28,375 nt of DNA, taken from contig BJOX01000111.1 in the NCBI GenBank assembly GCA_009731375.1, forward strand, positions 751,957-780,331, written 5' to 3'. Origin of the DNA: Paulinella micropora. Lineage: Eukaryota; Cercozoa; Imbricatea; Euglyphida. Positions 7,760-18,708 of the stretch are shown here, one piece after another; the first letter of the stretch is position 1, and each line of letters starts with the position of its first letter. Made by a program: the position numbers and the translations under genes. The notes beneath the pieces were generated by a model that was not told the DNA's origin, made no database searches, and saw only the letters and a program-made list of their open reading frames with translations.

Positions 7760-8760
7760 CAACAACAATAACCAAGAATCAGCGCTTTCTACCGAGCCAC
7801 GATGCAAGTGTGTGCAGACCAGAACACAGACTCTGGTTGAAAGAACAGACTCAGCCACTCCAGGCAAAAGAATTTCTCATCGTACAGTAGTATATTTCTG
7901 GGAACATTCACGTGTACCGATGCTCTCACTCAAGAGTCATTGAAATGCGACCAAAAAAAAAAAAAAAAATGCACAATGCTTCCATCCAGTAGTTAATAGC
8001 GATGGGGGTCGCTCAAATCGCGACAATGGTCCAACTTTGACATGAACTTTCTCATATGAGTTGCTAGGCATGAGAAGTTTCCTTGTCCTTAACCACAATA
8101 AGCCATAATTTCAAACTCTTTGTTCTCAGCCGGTTCTGATCTTGAGGGGCTTGTGTAGGGGCTCATTTGAAAGCTCTCATCAAGAGCTTTCTAATGAGCC
8201 ATAACACAGGTTGTTGATGCAAATATTGACTGAGATCGAAGCGCTTGAAGTCATTGTTCGTTGTTTTTAAGAAATAGGAACTTCTCATGAGAATGCTGAG
8301 CACGTCATTTTGAGAGAGCTCTTGTGCTGAGCTGTCGAACGACTGTTTCGGTATTGCCATAGCACTAACATGAATGAGGAATCCCGCGTTCCAAGCTGAA
8401 CGGGAGCGCCATGTGAATCTCGCCAGCAGTGGCAGTAGAAAGCAGTCTGTGTATATTTGTCATATAGTAATGCTATTATGTAACATACTTTGATAAGAGG
8501 CTGTGTGTTTGTTATTCAGCGACAAAATATCGTCCTCAACCCGCATAATGTAATAATAGTAATATGGCATAATGTAATATATAGAAAATAGAATAATTGC
8601 GGTATCTTTAGTATTACACTAGACTAGACAAAAGCTCATACAGGCAGCAATATATACTAGAAATAGACGAATCGGCTGAATGGTCATTTTTATCAGCGAT
8701 TCGGTCATCACAATTCATCATCAACAACAACAACAGCAGCGACAACAACAAAAAAACTTA
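7760..8760. other. Unique AT-rich sequence, no supported gene
   Basis: Includes an A17 run at about 7953-7969, a hairpin at 8160-8200 and a 65-codon - strand frame (8163-8360, starting at an ATG) without recognisable features. I see no convincing gene. Confidence 0.5.
8160..8200. repeat. Hairpin-forming inverted repeat
   Basis: GCTCATT and GAAAGCTCT pair with AGAGCTTTC and AATGAGC around the 5-nt loop CATCA. One T-T mismatch splits 17 base pairs. A related imperfect structure is at 9139-9174. Confidence 0.7.
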
Positions 8761-8802
8761 TCTTTACTGAAGTGTAACTTTTTCATTTCGTCATCATAAC
8801 AG

Positions 8803-8870
8803 GATTTATCATCCTTGAGCTGCTCTTTGTAGAGCTTCAAGCAAGGTCAGTGCCTCGCCAGAGATTTGGA
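8803..8870 (+). CDS. Candidate exon 11a (68 nt), first of a tandem pair
   Basis: Acceptor GTCATCATAACAG, donor TTTGGA/GTAAGT (consensus). Entered in phase 1 it is open throughout and reads FIILELLFVELQARSVPRQR plus FG, leaving phase 0. It repeats 141 bp downstream with almost identical exon and flanks. Exon 10a leaves phase 1, so 10a to 11 would be in frame. No family is recognised. Confidence 0.4.
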
Positions 8871-8943
8871 GTAAGTATATGAGGTATCAACAAAACCTAT
8901 CTTTTGCTGAAGTGTAATTTTTTTCATTTCGTCATCATAACAG

Positions 8944-9011
8944 GATTTATCATCCTTGAGCTGCTCTTTGTAGAGCTTCAATCAAGGTCGGTGCCTCGCC
9001 AGAGATTTGGA
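8944..9011 (+). CDS. Candidate exon 11b (68 nt), second of a tandem pair
   Basis: Differs from 11a at only a few bases: GCA to TCA gives Ala to Ser, and TCA to TCG is silent. AG acceptor, GTAAGT donor and open frame are all kept. Using both copies would shift the frame, so they would have to be alternatives if the model is right. Confidence 0.4.
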
Positions 9012-9029
9012 GTAAGTGTATGAGGTATC

Positions 9030-10864
9030 CGTCACCCTAACCTAGTATCAATTACTGTGGACAATCAACTAGCAAAGTCGGCAAGCTTTGGTCTCAGCTT
9101 TCTCACTGAATAGAAGTGTTACGGCCGTGTTGATGGTATCATTGGAAAGCTCAGAGCAAACGCTTTTCAAATGACATGCTCATCATCGCTGTCATCCATT
9201 TCGGCTGAGAATGGTTAGTTCAAAGTTGAATGGTTCTGCCAAAAGAATATCATTAGTAAAAGCGTAGTATACCCTCCTAGCGCTGAGAGCACCGTTCGTG
9301 ATGTTCTGCTGCGTGTTGTAAGAGCTGAGGCTAGTAAGGGATATACTTGATTCTGAGCATGTCAGTTTAGCGTAGCATGCAGCAACTAGTGCAAGAACTG
9401 TCTGAAGAAATATCTTGCAAGGCTAATAGTAATATCTTTTCCGAGCAATAAGCCTTACACGTAAAAGTGAGTATATCAAGTATAATATCACACGGAAATA
9501 TTAGCGATTATAAAATAGATAACACTGTAGTGATTAAATCTTCCTGTTATTTACTGTTTATAAGTTTTATTTTTGTTGTGTATGTGCCGCTCTGTATGTT
9601 TTGTTTAGTTATTACCATATATTAATAATCAACGATAATCTCTTCAAAATCCAATCAAAGGTGCGGATTAATTTGTGTTAGACTACTATTATTAATGTAA
9701 TAATGTATGATAGCTACAACGCTCTATCAGCAGTATTGATACCGTGCTACAGCTTTAATAATAAAGGCGTTAACAGAACGCGCCACGTAACTTCCAACTT
9801 GACTGGCCGGATCATAAGTAAAGCCCTAGTTGAACCGGCGACACCGTTATCCTAATCAGTACGGCCGGCCGGGGCTTCAAAAAGTCACTAATAATATATA
9901 TAAATTAAAATTTTTAATCATGGCACTATTAGTTCCAACACTCCCCCTGAAACAAAGTAAACCGTGACATTGATGATTAATTAAAGTAAGTTACTGCCGG
10001 TCCTATGATTCGTAATGTTAATAACATAGGTTATAATACGATATCTATATCACGGTAGTAATAACTAAATATTTTGTGAAACGTTAGAAAACGCAAACTC
10101 AAAACATATATTAATATCTTTATCCTCACGCTCTCCGAGAGTTGTTACTGTCTCTGAGTTGAAGCCTAGTAATGTCGGGATTGGCTACTACGTGACACTG
10201 TAATACTAATTAACGAGACTCTTCAAGAAGATGTTTTTATTAGTCACGTAAGAACATATTGATGCGACGTGGGAGACTAGGGGACCGAGCAAAACTATGC
10301 TTCAGGGGCCCTGCTCCCTCCCTTGCAGTTCTATCATACTAGTTTCTAAGCAAGAAAACGCGTGGCAGTGCAGACCCTGCCATGAAGTGATTCCGCACTA
10401 GTGAATTGGTAATAGTTACTAACCGCCTCAAAAAGACTAGAAGAATCTCAGTGGTACTAGGTGTGGAAAAGTGATATCATAAAATCACTGTACACTAATT
10501 AATAAAAAAGAACATACTTGAAAAGGTAAAATTTCATAATTATTCATAATAATAAGAACGTAAACCGATGACATCCTGTCCTCGTCGTAATTGGAAAAAC
10601 AGTGACTGAGGTCGGTTAGAACACATTCTCGAGAACACATAAGATAGTGTCGGCGTGAATCACTACTTATTTCCGAAAGTGGCGTGTAAAAATAGCCGTT
10701 ACTCTCCCCCCTTCATAATACGAAAAGACGAAAACTCACATAAATCTCACATAAAAATCACACAATACACCTCAATGAGCCTGATAGAGTCGGCCCCGGT
10801 GGACAACCGGGGCCATGCGCAAAACGAAAACCGAGTCGTGAATATCAAGGACATAGAGGCAGGT
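9030..10864. other. AT-rich non-coding sequence
   Basis: No frame above background and no domain is seen. A possible 22-nt segment between AG and GT at 9114-9135 is too weak to call. Near 9775-9900 there are CCGGCCGG-rich words in otherwise AT-rich sequence. Otherwise I see nothing in it. Confidence 0.5.
9139..9174. repeat. Imperfect hairpin related to 8160-8200
   Basis: TCATTGGAAAGC pairs with GCTTTTCAAATGA around an 11-nt loop. It shares the TCATTTGAAAGCTC words of the 8160 hairpin. Confidence 0.45.
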
Positions 10865-12770
10865 TCATCGGTATGGCTGTTCGGAGACATGGCTGCCACT
10901 GGGACAATAGCCTTTCACCGGCTGTCCTCTCAGATCGGGTGGCAGTGTGAATTGGATTACCCACTTCCATTGCTCGCGAAAGGGTAAATCTACTGGAAGG
11001 TCAGCTACAGCCATACATAAGTAGCTACGAATCGCATCCCATATAGGCTGCTTCCTCGCCATCTGTGTAAGTGCTCGGTAGAAGAGTGACATCGGATATC
11101 GGGTTTCGATGAACAGCTTCACTACTGCTTCGACAAGGTGACACCTAGCGGATGACTGACTAGCAAACAGGGTAAACATCCCTATCAGTGTCCCGATGCG
11201 GACGTCTCTTCTGGTAAAATCATCAGGTGGTGGTAGTCGCGGGAAGCGGACAAGGTTGTCGCACATCATGTGAGTCCAATTCTTGAACGTTGGCCGTGAC
11301 TGGAAATCTCTGTCGACTGTCGTGGGCAGGGCAAGATCATATCCCGCAAAAACAAGAAAATGGTAAAGCCCTTTCGTTACTGTCATCTCCTTTTCGAGTT
11401 CTAATCCCTCTGTATAGAACTGTTTGCTCTGCTGAGACTGCCCTGAGTTCCTGATGGCCGTAAGGAGTCTGTGTACGACCGGATGGCATGGTGGGAGGGT
11501 AACAAGGAGGAGAAGGTCGTCTACCTGCCGGTTGCCAAAGAACGATTTCCGAAGCGGTCTCGGGATATAGGCAGTAAGGTTGGTATGCTCGTCTACCATA
11601 CATTTCAAAACAGCCAACTGCGCTGATATATATCCCCCGATCGGACACCCATGCAACTGCATGAAGACCCCGTTCCCCATTGTAAAATGAGCATGGTCAA
11701 GATCGAGCTGGACTAGGGCAATGACGTCTTGAAACGTAAAAAAGTAAAAGTTATCCTTCGCCGTAGATGTCTTGTACCCGACTTGATGTTTCGGTGCCCC
11801 TCCTGCCACGGACCACGGTTTTCTCGAGACTTGGAAAGCCTCGACTCGGCGACACGATCGTCCGTCACTACGTCCATAAGTTTGGATGAAGCGTAGCGCG
11901 AACATAACGGACTGGAGGACAGACTGTTTGGATAACCATGTGAACATTTGCTTAACATCAAACTGGTAGGCAAAGAGATGGGCGGTCCCATCTTGGGCGC
12001 GGAAACGGGCCATGGCCCTATGGAGTAGCTCTTGTACCTTAGACAGGTCATTGAGATTGAACTTCACGCAATGTTTGGAGAACTCAAGGACAACAAAGGT
12101 GAGAATACGGCCGAGGTTGCGTAATACATATTGCCAGGGGGACCGCTTCTGGTTACACACTGGACGAGACTTCTCTATCGGTGACTTGTCCTTTGGGAAG
12201 TCGGGTTAGCTTCCGTGCAAGTTTCCCAAATCGTTTAAGGTCTCTGGAAATATAAAGGTGGAAGTACTCGTCAAGTATGTCCTCTGGTTTGCGGTTACAC
12301 GGCATGAAGCAAGGGGCTCGTACGACCTCCTTCTCCATCCGGCAATAGGTAAGGACCGGACACTCAACCCATAATGAGTTTGGGTTCTTATCGAGTGCGC
12401 ACACGACGAGCCCGTCTAACAAGATCTTAGTCCGGGCAATATCATCCTGATTGATCGGTGCAGGCTCAATTGCACGTCCAGGTTCTTGCGGTCTCGTCCG
12501 CTGGCTAAACCAGCACAAAAAACCATCTACCTCATTAACCTTTGCGCCCACATGCAAGAACCTTGCCCTCAATAGATCCAGATAGATGTGATTCAGTTTC
12601 AAGTGTATACAACGTGACAGTGTTACTACCGTGCCTCGGAACATTCAGTCACGGTACTCTAAATACTGTTCTTGCATCGTGGCAGAGGTGCGGGCAAGCA
12701 GTGCACGGACCGGTTCAAGCTCAGTCCGAGCCACGCCGGATCGCATGGAGTCGTACATCAAGCGGAGGCT
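10865..12770 (-). pseudogene. Decayed reverse transcriptase of a Penelope-like retroelement
   Basis: Three open blocks are collinear on the - strand. Block 1 (12770-12648) is followed by an in-frame TGA (12645-12647). Block 2 (12644-12153) carries LVVCALDKNPNSLWVECPVL, matching the DKG-type N-terminal motif typical of Penelope-like RTs. Block 3 (12160-10865) begins just before the frameshift near 12160-12190, where the KSRPV motif is reached. Block 3 holds motif A (FDVKQMF, Asp at residue 68), motif B (QLHGCPIGGYISAQLA, about 168-183) and the catalytic box RQVDDLLLL (213-215). RT copies RNA into DNA for transposition. The catalytic aspartates remain, but the stop and frameshift make this copy non-autonomous. 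No GIY-YIG endonuclease, long terminal repeat or target duplication is visible. RT identity is secure; the Penelope-like placement is less so. Confidence 0.75.
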
Positions 12771-13770
12771 TTATTGAAAAGGCGGCACAGACAGAACAAC
12801 ACTGTGACGGCCGCCCGGCACGTTCTGAAGCGATGGCTCTACCAACACGCACCCTACTGGCCCGGGACCGGCCGCGGCACTGAATCGGTCCGTTACCGTC
12901 ACTGTAGCTTAATACAACCTATTAGTCTCAGTAGTAACAGTGTGACTCCGCCTAGATCAAGATAACGTTCAAAGTGAAGTTAACTTGCAAGCAACTTAAT
13001 GATCGCTGATCTCAAAAGAAATATTTATTAAGTATAGTAAGAAAAAGAATTAATGCCGGTGGCACCGTATGTAGTATGTGATCAAATTATAAAAGCTACT
13101 CATGTTCGAGGAGCGACTCTACCTAGTTTGATAGTAGGACCTCAAAATAGACTATATATGGATAATCATTGCACTGTTGATGTTTTCCGGCACTGCACAA
13201 TTAGAAGAATACCAGAAACTCAACTTGCTCAGCCATCGTGACTGCCCCGGCCACCAGTGATAGAGAGGGCTTAAGTGCTGAAGGCAGAGGTAATACATTC
13301 AGTCGTAGTTTCGCACACGACATGGCCTGCCCGCAGAAGCAGGCGATAACTTAGGACTTATGTATTATCACCCATCGCCGGTTTCCTTCATGCACGGTGT
13401 GCATTGATAAGAAAATAGAATCTTATCAAAATCCAAGCCTTCGCTTACAAACTAGCGTTAATGACTATCTCGTGATGCTATAGACTATCCAGCAACATCA
13501 AGATATAAAACATCAACAATGTAGTAAGGGAAAATTCGTGATGGATGATTGATGATTGGTGATTGATGATTGATGATTGATGCCGATCACGTAGCAACCA
13601 CACTGTGACAACAAATCTGTCTAGTCTAACAAACAAGATTAATCGTTTCAAGAGACCAACAACTCCGACGGTAATTTCAGGCGACAACAGCAACAAGAAA
13701 AGAAAAGAAAAACGTCCCGCTTCTGATCTGTCTCAGCAAAGGAATTGCTGAAAGGAATGATAATTTCCTT

Positions 13771-13774
<4 letters not shown>
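12771..13774. other. Non-coding sequence upstream of the RT remnant
   Basis: No supported gene. A short (GATTGAT)n patch lies at 13541-13581. Part of 12771-13000 may be the 5' end of the retroelement, but no boundary is seen. Confidence 0.4.
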
Positions 13775-13803
<29 letters not shown>

Positions 13804-13880
13804 NNNNNNNNNNNNNNNNNNNNNNNNNNNNNNNNNNNNNNNNNNNNNNNNNNNCCCCCCCCCCCCCCACACACACACAC
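13775..13880. other. Poly-C run with 51-N gap, then (AC)n
   Basis: C run from about 13775 to 13803, N at 13804-13854, C again to 13868, then ACACAC. Long C runs form quadruplex-prone G tracts on the - strand, which probably caused the assembly break. Confidence 0.85.
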
Positions 13881-15511
13881 GCAGACTGAGGCTTGTGCTG
13901 ATATTAGATATCTGAGTAGTAGTAGCAGTGATATGTTATCACTCCTAGCCTACCATCTGTCGCCAACGGTAGCCAAGCGTTTGGCAAAAATGCTGCAATC
14001 AAAAATGCAGACCATAACAAAAGCAAAACAAACGCACATTCAGCCTACAATATTAATAGCGGCAACAAGAAAGTGGGTAAATGGAAGGAATGATGACACT
14101 TTCAAGACTCCTCCCCCACCTGCATTCAAATCTTGATAGTTGACCAGTCACGGTGTGAGCCGCCCCGAGGTTGCAACCCTGACAATGACTGACGACGCTT
14201 CATTTGGGGTTAATACAAATGTACATATTTAGATCTTGTAGCCTCTGCCTATATGGCAAAATGCACTAGACGGTCTAATTCAATGATTTTCACATATTTT
14301 GATAATGAATTATTTGCGTCCGAGATGTGAGCTTTACGTGGACTACTAAAGTCTGGCATTTTTGAAGTGACACTGATTTCAGTCATTCAACGGACTCAAA
14401 ACTTGTATATACTTTTCAATCGTGATCTTAATTAAATTACTTGACACATTTGCTCAACGGTTCTGTAATTTTTTTCCTCTGACCCGGCTGGCCACCAATT
14501 ATGACTTGGTTATTTCATATGTAACATATCATGACTGAATGATCGCCGGCCGGCCGCGGCTCGCGCTGCCACGAAATTCAGATCCAACGTTCAATTCTGA
14601 CTCCCGGCGGCTCAGGCGGTGCCCGGGCCATCTTCCGCCATGCATCTGATCTGAGAATTTTTTTTTTTTTTTTTTTTGTTTTTTGTTTTTTGTTTTTGTT
14701 TTTTTGTTTCTTTTTTTTTGTTGTTTTTTTTTCAAGTTGCTTGTTTGTTTGTTTCAAGATTCTTATTCAAAGTGTATGCGTAAAAAAAGTGACCGACATT
14801 TTAAGTTCATGAGAATTGAAAGACTTCCCCTGCATTCAGGCCGAGGCGCCGCCACGAAGCAAGGATGAGTGGGAAGCGTCTTAGAGTCACCGCTTTTTGG
14901 GGCAGTCGAAGTCCGAGTCACTCAGCCTCAGTCACTCTTCAACTTCTTCAAGAGTGGGACCATAATGCACAACTTGATCTGAGCCGCAAGTTGATTCAAG
15001 TACAAATTCGACGGCGCGGCCGCGAGTCGGACTCTGCTCGCGCGTCCGACCGCGTTCAGGTGAAACCTTAGTAAGTTGACCGCTACGATCAGTGTGACCG
15101 CAACTGTGCTGCGGAAGTTCCATGGTAGCCTACGACGGAGGCTGAGCACGGTAGTCTTTGAACTTGAATTCAATGTCGGTGGTGAGTAGTCCATTGCCGA
15201 CTGATAGTATTAATCGGAGCTAGGGTGGCATCAGGTGACTCAACATTTGATACAAGCGAGTGGCCTTCCATTTTAGGTGGCGGGGACGGTAGCCGCGGCA
15301 ACGATGACTGAACCTTCCTCTCTCAGTCACCGTGAATAGTAAGAAGTGTGAAGCCTACCATAATTCGATGATTATTTTTTCGACTTCACTTCGGAGGCGG
15401 AAGTTCAATTCCAGTGTCGACTCATATTGCAAATCACGTGAAAGATCTGGAATGTGATGTCACGTACAGCCTCCATCGTCACTGGCACGATGCTACTGCC
15501 GGGCCTTTTGA
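13881..15511. other. Unique sequence without supported gene; poly-T block
   Basis: T-rich run (14658-14732) with G interruptions. CCGGCCGGCCGCGG occurs at 14546-14559 and GC-rich patches around 15010-15060. Small frames (60-90 codons) show no domain, signal peptide or repeat. Nothing can be called. Confidence 0.4.
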
Positions 15512-16241
15512 TTATTCCGTGAGTGACATGCTCGCCAGCAGCTGTACCATGGTTTCGGAGCTGAGTTTCTGCAGCAATATAGGATGGACTTTACAGGTCT
15601 TGGTGCTGATAAGCTTTTGGAGAGTGTTGCAAGTGGTTCGGCGCAGTGGCTCTAGCTTGCAATCCATAGCAACATTGTTTGCGTCTACCAAGAACGCGCA
15701 TGCCTTGTCCCACTTGCCGAAGACGCCGCACTTGCCAGGCACTTCCACGTTCTTGGCCGGAATATCTTCGAAGTCTCCATGATAATGCCACCGGAAATGG
15801 TCACCAGGATGCTCGCAGCATCCTGGTTTCCAAGTATATTTGAATTGCCTTGTTGCAGGTGTATAGCTGTTAGTATGGGGAATCACTCCTTCCGCAATTG
15901 ATAACATAGTTTTTGCGCACTGGTCAAATACGCTCTCCACATGATATTTGAAGGCCAGTTGTGCGAGTGTAGGCAAGTCCTCGGGTCGCAGTTGCTTCAC
16001 GAAGTCGGGGAGGATGTTCGAGTAAAGCGCGTACATTAACAAGCGTAGATCTGTTGCAGATTCGGGTAACGAAAGAGACTCTTTTGGATCTAGGGCCATA
16101 CTCATCTCTAAAAGTACCTGACAGCATTACCATAATCAAAGACGGGTGGAACAGGGCAAGAAAGTTATCCGAACTAAACATGTCTCTGAATGAAAATTGT
16201 ATGATGACGTGATGGTCGCGACTGTCACAGTGGGTCTGCAT
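15512..16241 (-). pseudogene. BTB/POZ-domain protein gene, frame-broken
   Basis: From an ATG at 16241 the - strand reads HHVIIQFSFRDMFSSDNFLA and HPSLIMVMLSGTFRDE, the first half of a BTB fold (beta hairpin, helix, MLSG motif). About one base too many near 16100-16110 moves the rest to another frame, which continues (16105-15512) with DPKESLSLPESATDLRLLMY, ALYSN and LRPEDLPTLAQLAFKYHVES, the second half of the fold. A 120-residue tail of unknown type follows, with clustered Cys/His (CCEHPGDHFRWHYH). BTB domains dimerise and often recruit cullin-3 ubiquitin ligases. The break could be a real frameshift, a tiny intron or an assembly error. TAG just before the ATG could be a splice acceptor, so the true start may be upstream. 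Confidence 0.6.
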
Positions 16242-16830
16242 CTATAAGTTCTTACTTTTTATTCTAACAGAATGAAATTTTCGTTTCTTCTTGTTAATAC
16301 TAATATCATTCAGACCTTGGAGCGCAGCTGCAACATGGTTTTGTGGAGGCGGAAAGTTTCACCTTCCTTCGATACCACCTCCAGATCGCTGGGAACACCG
16401 CCCGTAACTGACAGCACTATCAATATCGCATCATCTCGACTATCAATATCGCATCATACAAATAATCAACACAGAAGTGACTGAAGAAAATTCATACACA
16501 TGTTTAAATGCTGTCAAGTAATCGTCATTAATATGAGAAACCCACAGCAATCCATGTTCAACGTACGTCACGCTTGCTAATTTTTTTGTCAGTGAACAGA
16601 TGCGACGTCAAGTAAGCACGAAAACAACCGCATTTATTGCTGATTGCACATCTTTCCTCGATCTGCTAGCTTACCCCAAGGCTCTGGTTCAGGAAGCGAG
16701 TCCGTCCTTTTTGAATCCTTCGAGGGCTCGCACATCCTCTAGAAAGAAATAAGCAAGGAAAAGAAATAAAAAAAGAAGCAAGAACGCAAGATCGAGAAAT
16801 GAATCGGCGCATCCCTGAATTGGTTGAATT
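16242..16830. other. Unique sequence, no supported gene
   Basis: Contains a direct repeat ACTATCAATATCGCATCAT at 16416-16434 and 16439-16457 (23-bp period). Otherwise I see nothing recognisable. Confidence 0.45.
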
Positions 16831-16839
16831 CAAATTTTG

Positions 16840-16840
16840 C

Positions 16841-16876
<36 letters not shown>

Positions 16877-17136
16877 GGTTGTTGTGGTTGTTGTGGTTGT
16901 GGTTGTTGTGGTTGTGGTTGTTGTGGTTGTTGTGGTTGTTGTGGTTGTGGTTGTTGTTGTTATTGCTTGTTGTTGTTGTTGTTGTTGTTGTTGCTGCTGC
17001 TGAGGTTGTTCTTGTTGCTGTTCTTGTTGCCGTTCTTTTTGTTATTGTTGTCGTTGTTGTTGTTCTTGTTGTCGTCGTTGTTTTTGTTGTTGTTGCTGTT
17101 GTTGTTGCTGTTGTTGTTGTTGTTGTAGTTATTGTT

Positions 17137-17181
<45 letters not shown>

Positions 17182-17296
17182 GATGATGATGATGATGATG
17201 TTGCTGTTGTTGCTGTTTTTATTGTTATTGTTGTTATTGTTGCTATTGATGTTGTTTTTTTGTTTTTGTTGTTGTTGCTGCTGTTATTGTTGTTGC
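16840..17296. repeat. (GTT)n trinucleotide tract
   Basis: About 455 bp of GTT with GTTGTG and GTTGCT variants and a short GAT patch at 17181-17199. It ends in the palindrome TTGCCAATTGGCAA. Poly-Cys, poly-Leu, poly-Val, poly-Asn and poly-Thr frames are translations of the repeat. Confidence 0.95.
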
Positions 17297-17299
17297 CAA

Positions 17300-18240
17300 T
17301 TGGCAATTTCATGCACTTAAAAACTATAACGGAGACGTGACTTGAATAAAATGCCGCGCCGCTGAGTCAGAGTCGCAACTGTAACTGATACTGGCAATGA
17401 TTATTGCGGTCCCATTCTGAATGCCAATACTGTTACGTCCGTTACACTTATTGACTAGAATATGCCGGCCGGCATTGGCAGGCACATGTACACTTGGCTT
17501 CACCGCCAAGAACTCCACTAACCTCTATATAAACCGCAAATCATTTAGTGCTCAAGTTAAAGATTGAAGTTGTTGTTTACCGGATGTGCTAGTGCTATAA
17601 ATCCGGTCCCGGCCGCCGAGATGAGCCTGTGGTCTGTCCCGATATTAATATGATATTAATAATTTTCTAAGTCAGCAGTAAATGATGATATTTCTGTTGA
17701 CATTCAAGACAACAAAAAAAATTGATTTTTCTGTTTTGGTTGGAATTTCAGTTTTGGTTGGAATTTTGATTTTGGTTGAAAATTTGAATTTTTCAAATTA
17801 ACGGCTATATTCGTCCGCAAAATATCGTAAATTTTCGCGAAATGTTACCGTTAAATGTGAAAATTTGAATTTTTGTCACAAAAATGAAAAACTGTCACAA
17901 AAATGAAAATCTGACACAAAAATGAAAAACTAATTTTTGTTGTTGNNNNNNNNNNGGCATCTCTTGGCCGCTGTGGAATCATTGGTAGTAACGGTAATGA
18001 GGGCCAGGTCTAATTACCATAGAATGACATAATGCTCTGGCTCCCTTAATTTCAATAGATTCCTTAGCAAGTCAATGATTAGTACCCGTTATGAAAATCG
18101 TCCGCAAAATTTTAAAAAAGACAAAAACTTGAACTTGAACTTGATACTTTCGAGCGTGTGTGAGCAGCCGCAGCGTTAACAGAATCATCATGATCATCAA
18201 TCGTAGTCTAATCATAATATCTAGAATATGTGTGCAAACA
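17300..18240. other. AT-rich sequence with short tandem repeats and 10-N gap
   Basis: GGTTGGAATTT words repeat at 17737-17780, and TGTCACAAAAATGAAAA repeats three times at about 17873-17931. A 10-N gap is at 17946-17955. No gene is supported. Confidence 0.5.
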
Positions 18241-18248
18241 TTGTGTAT

Positions 18249-18295
18249 TTCGTCACGACATGGAATATAAAAACTATATTCCACGTCGTGACGAA
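18249..18295. repeat. 21-bp inverted repeat with 5-nt loop
   Basis: TTCGTCACGACATGGAATATA is followed by AAAAC and then TATATTCCACGTCGTGACGAA. Twenty of 21 positions pair, with a single A-C type mismatch. Directly after it, at 18304-18345, an 18-bp unit CGRTGCACGAGRGAGTAT repeats just over twice. Confidence 0.85.
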
Positions 18296-18344
18296 GTTGG
18301 TAGCGGTGCACGAGAGAGTATCGATGCACGAGGGAGTATCGGTG

Positions 18345-18606
18345 CTAGCACGTGTTGGTAGTGGTTTTGGCTCCACAGTCCATGGTGTCACATCCTTTCT
18401 TGTGTTTTTTCATTTCCTTTGAAGGCCTTGCTTTGGGCGATTTTTTGCTTTCGTCTGAGTTTGTTCCCATTTTCTGAGAGTGCTTGGGAGTGCTTGGTTT
18501 GGACTTCTTGCTGTCGCGAGGGTTTTCACCACCGATGTGCTTTTTGCTTTTTCTGAATTGAAACTTGCGCCAAGGAGGGGCTTGGCCGGAGAGCGCAAAT
18601 TTCAAT
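18345..18606 (-). CDS. Candidate terminal exon, Lys/Ser/Pro-rich protein
   Basis: On the - strand a good acceptor (GTGATTGTTTCCTAG) precedes an open frame entered in phase 2: LKFALSGQAPPWRKFQFRKS, then KSKPSTPKHSQK, KKSPKARPSKEMKKHKKG and a stop at 18345. The composition resembles linker-histone or other basic disordered tails (KSPK motifs). With the two upstream segments it would make a 118-residue secreted basic protein. No homologue is recognised. Confidence 0.35.
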
Positions 18607-18655
18607 CTAGGAAACAATCACGCAGCAGGAACGCTTTATGAGCACAATGGGATAC

Positions 18656-18668
18656 AATGAGCCTCCTC
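18656..18668 (-). CDS. Candidate 13-nt micro-exon
   Basis: On the - strand, GAGGAGGCTCATT lies between the strong acceptor CGTCTGCCTCAG and GTATCC. Used between the segments 18709-18790 and 18345-18606 it keeps one frame (82 + 13 + 262 = 357 nt, 119 codons). Very short; inferred from phase fit only. Confidence 0.25.
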
Positions 18669-18708
18669 CTGAGGCAGACGATATGACTATCGATCTATCT
18701 ATCCGCAC

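Larger units (their letters stand above)
8757..9029. repeat. 141-bp tandem duplication
   Basis: TGAAGTGTAA(C/T)TTTTTCATTTCGTC through GTAAGTRTATGAGGTATC occurs twice with a 141-bp period. It contains exons 11a and 11b. Confidence 0.85.

Noticed and set aside
12542-12965. + strand frames opposite the RT remnant
   Set aside because: The - strand RT blocks explain most of this stretch; the + strand frames have no domain.
15414-15782. + strand frame opposite the BTB gene
   Set aside because: A shadow of the - strand coding sequence.
16799-17340. Poly-Cys, poly-Leu, poly-Val and poly-Asn/Thr frames
   Set aside because: Translations of (GTT)n; no flanking protein sequence.
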